From contig CAMCCR010000009.1 in NCBI GenBank assembly GCA_945873085.1, positions 1-34,871 of the forward strand: a stretch of DNA of 34,871 nt, written 5' to 3'. Positions 24,716-32,880 of this stretch are shown piece after piece. This DNA comes from Candidatus Kuenenia stuttgartensis. Its GTDB lineage: Bacteria > Planctomycetota > Planctomycetia > Pirellulales > UBA1268. The translations under genes were made by a program, and so were the position numbers. The notes under the pieces were generated by a model, which saw only the letters and a program-made list of their open reading frames with translations, made no database searches and was not told the origin of the DNA. Position 1 is the first letter of the stretch. The number at the start of each line of letters is the position of its first letter.

Positions 24716-26727
24716 GTTCCCCGCGCACCCCGCCGGCCCCGCGCACCCCTCCGTCCTTGAGCACCACGAAGCGGTCGATCGTCGGCCGGCTCCTCTTCTG
24801 GTTCCTCATCATCGCTTTGGTGCCCTGCGCGATCCTCACCGCGACGACCGCCCGACTGGCCACCCGGACGATGGAGGATTCCGTCCATGCCAGTCTCTCC
24901 CGGATCGCGGCCACGAAGGCGGCCGAACTCGAGAACGACGCGGCCGAACGGATCCGTGATGTCACCGCCCTCTGCCGGGCGCCGGACCTCGTCCGGGCCC
25001 TCCGTCAGACGGCCGGCGGATCGGACGATGCCACCAGCGGAAGTGGATACCTCGATGCCCTTGCCTCCTCGATGGCCTTCTCCCATGCCGTCCTCGTCGA
25101 CGCCGACGGACGCATCGTCCACTCCGGGGACGATCTCCTTCCGGAGGGCGCCTCGTTGCTCACCGGAGGGCTGGCAACGTCGGAACTCGCCTCCGGCTTC
25201 GCCCGGGCCCGCTCGCTCCTCCAGGCCGATCTCACCGGCTTCCAGACCTACGGATCGTCCCAGCGATCGCTGGCCTTCGCAGTCGGCCCGATCCTCGACG
25301 GAGGCCGGGTGGTGGGGGTCCTGGCGTTGGGCTTCGGAACCGAGCGGATCTTCTCCGCGCTCGACGCTTTCACTGGACTCGGCAAGACCGGGGAGATTGT
25401 CGTCGGACTCCGATCCGGCGACGACATCCTCGTCACGGCCCCCATCAGACACGTGCCCGACGCCGCGTTCCGGATGCGGATCCCCGCCACCGTCGATCGC
25501 GGGACGGCCCTCCCGGCCGCCGCTGCGGGAGAATGTGGTGAGGGAATCATCACCGATTACCGCGGACACCGGGTCGTCGCGGCGTGGTGCCATCTTCCCA
25601 GCTACCGCTGGGGGATGACGGTGAAGCAGGATGCCAGAGAGGCCTTCTCGCTCGTCGATTTCCAACGGGCTCTGGTCGTCGGGCTGTCCCTCGCAACCAT
25701 CGCCGGAGTGACTCTGGCGGCATTCGTCGTCGCGAGAACGATTTCCAATCCGATCCGCACGGCAGTCCACATCGCCAAGCAAGTGGCAGCCGGCGATTTG
25801 CGGGGGAATGTCGTCGGCCACTCCGACGATGAGACCGGCGCCCTCCTGACGGCGATCCAGACGATGACCAACGATCTGCGCGGCCTCATCGGCCGGATCC
25901 AGAAGTCCTCAGTGGCCTTGATCTCGACGGCCACGGCAATGCAGGCAACGAGTGCCGAGCAGCAGCAGGTGATCGCCGACTACGGCGCCTCGACGAGCCA
26001 GGCCGTGGCGGCTGTGAAGCAGATCACCGTCACCAGCCAGGAACTGGTTCGGACGATGACGGAGGTCAACGACATGGCCGCCCACACCGGGGACATGGCA
26101 GCCGGTGGCCGGGACAATCTCGCCAGCATGGACGGCACCATGCGTCACCTCGCCGACAGCACGACCTCCTTCAGCGCGAAGCTCGCCGTCATCAGCGAAC
26201 GGGCTGCTCACATCAACCTCGCCGTGACCACGATCGCGAAGGTGGCCGACCAGACCAATCTGCTGTCGATCAACGCTGCCATCGAAGCAGAGAAGGCCGG
26301 GGAATACGGCCTCGGCTTCCTCGTCGTGGCCCGGGAGATCCGTCGGCTCGCCGACCAGACCGCCGTGGCATCGCTCGACATCGAGCGGATGGTCAAGGAA
26401 ATGCAAAATGCCGTGTCGGCGGGCGTCATGGAGATGGACAAGTTCAGCGATCAGGTGCGGGGCGGCGTCAGCGAGATCGGTGAGATCTCGGCCCGACTCG
26501 GCGACATCATCTCCGCCGTGCAGGGAATCTCCGGACGTTTCGGTCAGGTCACCGAGGGGATGAGAGCGCAATCGCAGGGAGCCGAACAGATCCGCGAGGC
26601 GATGGTCCGGCTGGCCGAAGGGGCAGCGCGGACGGCGGAATCGCTCAATGATTTCAATGGCGCCACGATCCACCTCCGCGAGGCGGTTGGCGACCTCAAG
26701 GAGGAGGTGTCCAGGTTCACGATCTGA
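24712..26727 (+). CDS. Methyl-accepting chemotaxis protein, WspA-like, with Cache-like periplasmic region, HAMP and MCP signalling domain
   Basis: 671 aa; TM1 [23 protein letters not shown]2 [50 protein letters not shown], signalling tip [73 protein letters not shown] overlap with the preceding gene. Confidence 0.95.
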   Translation: MSSPRTPPAPRTPPSLSTTKRSIVGRLLFWFLIIALVPCAILTATTARLATRTMEDSVHASLSRIAATKAAELENDAAERIRDVTALCRAPDLVRALRQTAGGSDDATSGSGYLDALASSMAFSHAVLVDADGRIVHSGDDLLPEGASLLTGGLATSELASGFARARSLLQADLTGFQTYGSSQRSLAFAVGPILDGGRVVGVLALGFGTERIFSALDAFTGLGKTGEIVVGLRSGDDILVTAPIRHVPDAAFRMRIPATVDRGTALPAAAAGECGEGIITDYRGHRVVAAWCHLPSYRWGMTVKQDAREAFSLVDFQRALVVGLSLATIAGVTLAAFVVARTISNPIRTAVHIAKQVAAGDLRGNVVGHSDDETGALLTAIQTMTNDLRGLIGRIQKSSVALISTATAMQATSAEQQQVIADYGASTSQAVAAVKQITVTSQELVRTMTEVNDMAAHTGDMAAGGRDNLASMDGTMRHLADSTTSFSAKLAVISERAAHINLAVTTIAKVADQTNLLSINAAIEAEKAGEYGLGFLVVAREIRRLADQTAVASLDIERMVKEMQNAVSAGVMEMDKFSDQVRGGVSEIGEISARLGDIISAVQGISGRFGQVTEGMRAQSQGAEQIREAMVRLAEGAARTAESLNDFNGATIHLREAVGDLKEEVSRFTI

Positions 26728-26769
26728 TCGCCATCCGTCACCCCAGCGCGATCTCCGTCCCCCGCAGCC

Positions 26770-27261
26770 ATGCAACTCCTCACCTTCACCGCCGGCGGAC
26801 TGACCTACGCCATCGAGGCCACGTGCGTCGTGGAGGTGCTGCCCGCCGTGCCGGCCCGCTCGGTCCCCAGACTGCCCGACTACGTCCTCGGAGTGGTCGG
26901 TTACCGGGGAAGGCTGATCCCGGTCATCGACCTGGCCAAGCGGCTCACCGATGAGTTCTCGGCCCGCCGGTTGAGCACGAGGCTGCTGGTGGTCGAGTTT
27001 CCCTGGCGGGAAGGGTCGGAGTCCTCGCAACCGTCGCCGAAGGCGCGGTTAGGGATCGTGGCAGAGAACATGGTCTCGACGCTCAGGTCAGACAACGTCG
27101 ACATGGTGTTTCCGACGATGCACCTGGAAAGTTCCCCGTATTTGGGGAGAATCCTTCGACTGAACGGGCAGACGGTGCACATGCTGATCGTCGAGAATCT
27201 CCTCCCGGCAGAACTCGCCTCGGGCTTGTTCGCGGCTGCCCCGGAGCCGCCATTGCCATGA
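26770..27261 (+). CDS. CheW-like coupling protein (WspB position)
   Basis: MQLLTFTAGGLTYAIEATCVVEVLPAVPARSVPRLPDYVLGVVGYRGRLIPVIDLAKRL; CheW fold signature. Confidence 0.92.
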   Translation: MQLLTFTAGGLTYAIEATCVVEVLPAVPARSVPRLPDYVLGVVGYRGRLIPVIDLAKRLTDEFSARRLSTRLLVVEFPWREGSESSQPSPKARLGIVAENMVSTLRSDNVDMVFPTMHLESSPYLGRILRLNGQTVHMLIVENLLPAELASGLFAAAPEPPLP

Positions 27262-28634
27262 CTCAGATCCCTGCCTTGCCTTCGACAGCGGCCGAGGAAG
27301 TGCTCCGACGCTGGATCGGCCTCGACCCCCACAGCATCGGCGAGGCGGCCATTCGCCGTGCCGTCCGCCTGAGGATGCTCTCGCTGGGTCTCGACGACAT
27401 CCAGACCTTTGTCCGTCTCGTGGAGACCGACCGGACGGAGCGTGATCGCCTCGTCGAGGAGGTCGTGGTCGCGGAGAGTTGGTTTTTCCGCGACCAGCAG
27501 GTCTATGACCATCTCCGGCGATTCGTCTCGGCAAGAATCGCCGCCCGCCCCGGCGATCCGGTGAGGATTCTCAGCGCCCCCTGCGCGGCGGGCGAGGAGC
27601 CCTACTCGATCGCGATGGCGCTGCTCGATTCCGGCTTACGTTCCGAGCAATTCCGCATCGATGCCATCGACATCAGTCGTGTCGCCCTTTCCAAGGCGCA
27701 GACCGCACGCTACTCACCGAACGCGTTTCGCAACGCCGACAGTGGTTTCCGCGACCGCTGGTTCAGGATGGACGGTGGCAGCGCCGTGCTCGACGAGGCG
27801 GTGTCTCGCTGCATCCGCTTCGCCTGGGCAAACATCCTCGAGGAGTCTTTCGTGTCCGGAGCGCTCGACTCCGGCCGGGCTCCGTACGACGTCGTGTTCT
27901 GTCGGAATCTCCTCATCTATCTCACGCCCGATGCCAGGGCTGCCGTGGAGCGGTCGATCGATCGACTGCTGAAGCCGGATGGCATCGTGGTTCTCGGGGC
28001 GGCGGAGCCAGCGATCCTCCAGGGCAATTGGGTGGCAGACTCCTCCGGATCGACGTTCACGCTCCGGCGGGGAGGCTCAGGGGAAACCGCCCGCTGGCCC
28101 TCCCTGGCCGCTGGCCCCAGCACCACGCCACGGCGCCCCGCGCCCTCCACAGCGTTCCGCGCCCACCAACCGAAGGCCACGGCTCGATTGGCACCGCGTC
28201 ATCCCGTGCCGATCACGCCGCCGCCCCTCTCGTCGCTCGATGGACAGGGACACACAGCACCACCAGCCCCCATCCCCACTCCCGATGAGGCCTCAACCGG
28301 GCCGAGGACTCAGAACGTTTCCCAGACGCTGGCCGAGGTCAATGCCCTCGCCAACGCCCGACGCTTCAAGGAGGCAATCGCCTTGTGCGAATCGGCCCAG
28401 AAGGATTTGGGCCCCTCGGCGGAGCTGTACTTCATCGCCGGAATCATGCACCAGACCTCCGGCAGCCTGACCGTAGCCGAGGACTGCTTCCACAAGACGC
28501 TCTACCTCGACGGCACCCACGATGAAGCCCTTCTCGCCCTTTCCCTGCTCGCCGAGCAGCGCGGCGACCGCGGCCAGGCCGAGCAGTACCGTCGCTCGGC
28601 GTTGCGGGTCGTGGAACGGAAGGGAGATCGATGA
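27258..28634 (+). CDS. CheR-type methyltransferase with C-terminal TPR (WspC-like)
   Basis: VVAESWFFRDQQVYDHLRRFV...RILSAPCAAGEEPYSIAMALLDSG...VVFCRNLLIYLTPDARAAVERSIDRLLKPDGIVVLGAAEP; Pro-rich linker; TPR-like AELYFIAGIMHQTSGSLTVAEDCFHKTLYLDGTHDEALLALSLLAEQRGD. ATGA overlap with the preceding cheW. Confidence 0.95.
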   Translation: MTQIPALPSTAAEEVLRRWIGLDPHSIGEAAIRRAVRLRMLSLGLDDIQTFVRLVETDRTERDRLVEEVVVAESWFFRDQQVYDHLRRFVSARIAARPGDPVRILSAPCAAGEEPYSIAMALLDSGLRSEQFRIDAIDISRVALSKAQTARYSPNAFRNADSGFRDRWFRMDGGSAVLDEAVSRCIRFAWANILEESFVSGALDSGRAPYDVVFCRNLLIYLTPDARAAVERSIDRLLKPDGIVVLGAAEPAILQGNWVADSSGSTFTLRRGGSGETARWPSLAAGPSTTPRRPAPSTAFRAHQPKATARLAPRHPVPITPPPLSSLDGQGHTAPPAPIPTPDEASTGPRTQNVSQTLAEVNALANARRFKEAIALCESAQKDLGPSAELYFIAGIMHQTSGSLTVAEDCFHKTLYLDGTHDEALLALSLLAEQRGDRGQAEQYRRSALRVVERKGDR

Positions 28635-29452
28635 ACGACGCTTCCTCGGTCCATGCGGCGCATCATCCAACCCCTCCCCCGACAGCCCCGGGTGGTCCGC
28701 CCCCACGTTCGCTCGAGCAGATCGACGCCCAGCTCCCTCCAGTCGCCGCGCCGGCCGACCGGGAGGAGTGCTGGCGACGAATCGGCGTCACCGGTGACCG
28801 GAGTTGCCGGGAACTGGAGACCTACATCCACTGTCGCAACTGCCCGGTCATGGCCGATGCGGCGCGCGCTTTCTTCGATCGCCTGGCGCCGATCGGCTAT
28901 CTGGAATCGTGGTCGGGGATCCTCGAGGAGCGCGGTGCCCGCCGCGATCAAGAGGTTGTCAGCGTCCTCGTCTTCCGGCTTGCCGACGAATGGCTTGCCC
29001 TGCCGACAACGGCGCTGGTCGAGGTCACCAAGGTACGCCGGTGCCATCGCGTGCCACACCGGACCGGCGGCGTCCTCGAAGGCCTCGTGAACATCCGCGG
29101 ACAGTTGCAACTGTGCGTCTCCGCACAGCGGCTGCTGGGGATCGAAGAGGCCGCCGCGGAGCCGAGGGCCGCGACGGGCGACCTCATCCGAGTCGATGAT
29201 CCTGAACTGCGCCGCTTGCTCGTCGTCGAGCGGCAGGGCCGCCACGGCCCCGACCGCTGGGTTTTCCCCGTTGAGCAGGTCGCCGGTGTCATCCGCGTCG
29301 GCCAGGCCACGCTCCGCGCGGTTCCCGCCACGGTCAGTCAGTCGGGGGCCCGGTTCTGCCAGGCTCTGTTCGATTGGCAGGGCGTGATCGTGGGAATCCT
29401 CGACGAGACTCGGTTTCTCGACGGCCTCAACGACCAGGTCCGTTCGACCTGA
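28631..29452 (+). CDS. CheW-like protein with N-terminal four-cysteine segment (WspD-like)
   Basis: EECWRRIGVTGDRSCRELETYIHCRNCPVMADAARAFFDR followed by CheW domain VSVLVFRLADEWLALPTTALVEVTKVRRCHRVPHRTGGVLEGLVNIRGQLQLCVSAQRLLGI. ATGA overlap with cheR. Confidence 0.92.
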   Translation: MNDASSVHAAHHPTPPPTAPGGPPPRSLEQIDAQLPPVAAPADREECWRRIGVTGDRSCRELETYIHCRNCPVMADAARAFFDRLAPIGYLESWSGILEERGARRDQEVVSVLVFRLADEWLALPTTALVEVTKVRRCHRVPHRTGGVLEGLVNIRGQLQLCVSAQRLLGIEEAAAEPRAATGDLIRVDDPELRRLLVVERQGRHGPDRWVFPVEQVAGVIRVGQATLRAVPATVSQSGARFCQALFDWQGVIVGILDETRFLDGLNDQVRST

Positions 29453-29495
29453 CCCATCCCCGACTCACCGGACCTGGACAGAAAGGAGCCTAGCC

Positions 29496-31844
29496 GTGGC
29501 GGAAGATCTGAGCGGCTTTTCCATGCTCGAACTGTTTCGGCTCGAGGCCGACACACAGACCGCCGTGTTGTCGGCGGGGATCCTGGCCATCGAACGCCTC
29601 GACCAGTCTGCCCAGACCATCGAGGCGATGATGCGCGCCGCACACTCGCTGAAGGGGGCCGCCCGCATCGTCGGGGTCGAGCCCGCCGTCGAGGTGTCCC
29701 ATGCCCTCGAGGACTGTTTCGTTGCTGCCGGCCGGGGCGAGATCCAAGTCCGTCCCGAGCACGCCGACGTTCTCCTGGCATGCGTCGACTTCCTCGCGTC
29801 GATCGGCGGGGCCGACGATGCGCTGCTGCCGGATGGCCCCTGGCCAGGAAGGGCGATGGCCCTCGTCGCAGCCCTGGGAAGGATGCATTCGCTCCCCGAG
29901 GAACTCTTCCCGTTGCCCTCGGCACAGGTCGCGGCCCCGGCTCTCCTTCCTGAGATTCCGGACCGTTTCCCCACGCCGGCTCCTCTGCCCCTGTCCCCCA
30001 CACCAGCCCGCGACGAGGTGCCGCCGGTCGCGATCGCTCCCCCCGACGAACCGCCGATGGCGACGGCTCCCGAGCCCGCGCTCGAATCGACCGACCGTGT
30101 CGTGCGGGTTTCGGCGGACAGCCTGACCAGATTGGTGGGCCTTGCCGGCGAGGCTCTCGTGGAGACCCGGCAACTCCGTCCGTTCATCGACGGACTCCTC
30201 GGATTGAGGGCCTCCCAGATCGAACTCTGTGACTCCCTGGCGGCCCTCGAGGATCGGACGGCAGCCGATGGCGTTGCCCTGCCGGCGACGGTGGCGATGG
30301 CCGTCGAGCGGGCACGATCGCGGGCCGACGCGATGTTGACGACGCTCATGAAGCACGTCGATGACTTCGAGAGTTTTGCCCGACGCAACGAGGACCTTTC
30401 GGGCCGGCTCCACCACGAGGTGATCGTCAGCCGGATGCGGCCACTCGCGGACGGAATCCGCGCTTTTCCAAGGCTCGTCCGCGATCTCGCCCGGTCGCTC
30501 GACAGACAGGTGCGGTTTGAGGTGCGTGGCGAGCAGACCGGCGTGGATCGCGACATTCTCGACAAGCTCGAAGCCCCACTCTCCCACCTCGTTCGCAACG
30601 CCATCGATCATGGCATCGAGCCCCCCGACGAGCGGATCGCCGCCGGCAAGCCCCCGTCCGGCAAAATCGTCCTCGAAGCCCGTCACCGCGCCGGGATGCT
30701 GCAGATCCTCATCACCGACGATGGCCGGGGCATCGATGTCGAGCGACTGCGAGCCCGCGCCGTGGAACGCGACCTCGTCCCCCGACACGTTGCCGAACGC
30801 CTCACCGAATCGGAGGTGATGGAGTTCATGTTCCTGCCCGGCTTCTCCACTCGGGAACGGGTCACGGAGATCTCCGGACGCGGGGTCGGGCTCGACGTCG
30901 TCCAGAGCATGGTGAAGGCGGTCGGTGGCGGTGTCCGGGTCTCCAGCCAAGCCGGCCGCCAGACGGTGTTCACGCTCCAACTGCCGATCACGATGTCGGT
31001 TGTCCGCGCCCTGCTCGTCGAGGTGGCCGGCGAGCCCTACGCATTTCCTTTGACGCGGATCGACAACATCCAGTTCGTCGATCATGCCGACGTGCGCACC
31101 GTCGAGGGACGGCAATTCTTCCGCCGGGACGACGAATCGATCGGATTGGTGATGGCCGAGCAGATTCTGGGCACCGGAACGGGGGCCAGCCCGCCCGCCC
31201 CGATGCCGGTCGTCGTCGTCAGCGACCGGGGGCAACAGTTCGGCATGATCGTCGACGCCTTCCTCGGAGAGCGGGATCTCGAAGTCCGCCCCCTCGATCG
31301 CCGGCTCGGGAAGGTCGCCGACATCAGCAGCGCCTCCCTCCTGGAAAACGGCGATCCGGTGCTGATCGTCGACGTCGAGGATCTCGTTCTGTCGATCGAC
31401 AACATGCTGATGGGGCGGAGGTTCTCACGGGTCGACTTCGAGCATCTCGTCCGTCGGGCCCGTCGGACGAAGCGGGTTTTGGTGGTTGACGATTCCGTCA
31501 CCGTCCGGGAACTGGAGCGTCAACTGCTCCATTCGCGGGGTTTCGATGTCGACGTTGCCGTGGATGGCATGGACGGCTGGAATGCAATCCGTGGTGGCGA
31601 CTACGATCTGGTGGTCAGCGACGTCGACATGCCCAGGCTCGACGGGATCGGCTTGGTGTCCCTCATCAAGGGGGACCCCGTCCGCAAGGACCTTCCCGTG
31701 GTGATCGTCTCCTACAAGGATCGGGAGAGCGATCGGATCCGTGGACTCGATGCCGGGGCGAACCGCTACCTGACCAAGACCAGTTTTCACGACCAGACTT
31801 TCATATCCACGATCATCGACCTGATCGGTGAACCGAACGCGTGA
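29496..31844 (+). CDS. Hybrid CheA histidine kinase with C-terminal receiver domain (WspE-like)
   Basis: GTG start behind a strong SD (AAAGGAG); Hpt MMRAAHSLKGAARIVG; ATPase HLVRNAIDHGIEPPDERIAAGKP, GRGVGLDVVQSMVKAVGGGVRVSSQAGRQTVFTLQLPIT; CheW-like regulatory domain; REC RVLVVDDSVTVRELERQLL...DYDLVVSDVDMPRLDGIGL. Confidence 0.95.
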   Translation: MAEDLSGFSMLELFRLEADTQTAVLSAGILAIERLDQSAQTIEAMMRAAHSLKGAARIVGVEPAVEVSHALEDCFVAAGRGEIQVRPEHADVLLACVDFLASIGGADDALLPDGPWPGRAMALVAALGRMHSLPEELFPLPSAQVAAPALLPEIPDRFPTPAPLPLSPTPARDEVPPVAIAPPDEPPMATAPEPALESTDRVVRVSADSLTRLVGLAGEALVETRQLRPFIDGLLGLRASQIELCDSLAALEDRTAADGVALPATVAMAVERARSRADAMLTTLMKHVDDFESFARRNEDLSGRLHHEVIVSRMRPLADGIRAFPRLVRDLARSLDRQVRFEVRGEQTGVDRDILDKLEAPLSHLVRNAIDHGIEPPDERIAAGKPPSGKIVLEARHRAGMLQILITDDGRGIDVERLRARAVERDLVPRHVAERLTESEVMEFMFLPGFSTRERVTEISGRGVGLDVVQSMVKAVGGGVRVSSQAGRQTVFTLQLPITMSVVRALLVEVAGEPYAFPLTRIDNIQFVDHADVRTVEGRQFFRRDDESIGLVMAEQILGTGTGASPPAPMPVVVVSDRGQQFGMIVDAFLGERDLEVRPLDRRLGKVADISSASLLENGDPVLIVDVEDLVLSIDNMLMGRRFSRVDFEHLVRRARRTKRVLVVDDSVTVRELERQLLHSRGFDVDVAVDGMDGWNAIRGGDYDLVVSDVDMPRLDGIGLVSLIKGDPVRKDLPVVIVSYKDRESDRIRGLDAGANRYLTKTSFHDQTFISTIIDLIGEPNA

Positions 31845-31875
31845 ACCGCGGGCGGCCACCTTGGGGGGGGGCAGT

Positions 31876-32880
31876 GTGCGAATCGGAATCGTCAATGACG
31901 TGCGGGCCGCGAGCGAGGCTCTGCGTCGGATTGTCACCGGCCTGACAGACCATGAGATCGCCTGGACGGCCAGCGACGGTGTCGAGGCGGTGGCGGCGGC
32001 CAAGCGCGACCGCCCAGACCTGATCCTCATGGATCTGCTCATGCCGCATATGGATGGCGTCCAGGCCACCCGGCAGATCATGCTCTCCTCCCCGTGCGCG
32101 ATCCTCGTGGTCACCGCGACGGTGAGCGGCAATATTTCCTTGGTCTACGAGGCCATGGGCCACGGTGCGCTCGATGCCGTCGACACGCCTGTGCTCGGTC
32201 CGTCGGGCGAGGTTCAGGGGGCCCAGGCGCTCGTCGACAAGATCGCCATGATCGGCAAATTGGTCGGCGCGTCCCCCGATGCCCGTCGTACCAGCCGGGT
32301 GGCTGCTCCATCCGGCCCGCCCAAACTGCTCGTCATCGGCGCCTCAACCGGGGGACCGAAGGCGATCTCCGAGATTCTCCAGCCACTCCCCGTCGACTGG
32401 AACGTTGCCGTGCTGATCGTGCAGCACGTCGACATGGCCTTCGCGCCGGGGCTGGCAAAATGGCTCGGTGACCGAACCGGACGATCGGTGCGGGTGGTCG
32501 AGGATGGCCAAATGCCCCTGGCCGGGGACGTGCTCGTCGCCGGCACCAACGACCATCTCATCTTCAACAAGGATCGGACCCTCGCCTACCGCGAGGAACC
32601 GAAACACCTCTTCTTCAGGCCGAGCGTCGATGTCTTCTTCTGGAGCGTGGCCGAATGCTGGCCCCAGGCCGGCACTGCGATCCTCCTCACGGGCATGGGG
32701 ACCGACGGCGCCAAGGGACTGCTCGCCCTCCGGGCCCGCGGTTGGCACACGATCGCCCAGGATCAGTCGAGCAGCGTGGTGTGGAGCATGCCGAAGGCCG
32801 CGATCGAACTCAACGCAGCCTGCGAAGTGCTTCCAGTCGCCAAGATGTCCCAGGCGATCAGCCAACGTTTGGCGAAGTGA
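31876..32880 (+). CDS. CheB-type protein-glutamate methylesterase with N-terminal REC (WspF-like)
   Basis: VRIGIVNDVRAASEALRRIVTGL...PDLILMDLLMPHMDGVQATRQIM...VYEAMGHGALDAVDTPVLG; CheB domain LLVIGASTGGPKAISEILQPLPVDWNVAVLIVQHVDMAFAPGLAKWL...LLTGMGTDGAKGLLALRARGWHTIAQDQSSSVVWSMPKAAI. GTG start at 31876 preferred; in-frame GTG at 31828 possible. Confidence 0.93.
   Translation: MRIGIVNDVRAASEALRRIVTGLTDHEIAWTASDGVEAVAAAKRDRPDLILMDLLMPHMDGVQATRQIMLSSPCAILVVTATVSGNISLVYEAMGHGALDAVDTPVLGPSGEVQGAQALVDKIAMIGKLVGASPDARRTSRVAAPSGPPKLLVIGASTGGPKAISEILQPLPVDWNVAVLIVQHVDMAFAPGLAKWLGDRTGRSVRVVEDGQMPLAGDVLVAGTNDHLIFNKDRTLAYREEPKHLFFRPSVDVFFWSVAECWPQAGTAILLTGMGTDGAKGLLALRARGWHTIAQDQSSSVVWSMPKAAIELNAACEVLPVAKMSQAISQRLAK

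Noticed and set aside
24454-25821. 455-aa minus-strand ORF
   Set aside because: Antisense to the SBP and MCP genes.
29490-31235. 581-aa minus-strand ORF (and 379-aa overlapping ORF)
   Set aside because: Antisense to the CheA-REC gene.
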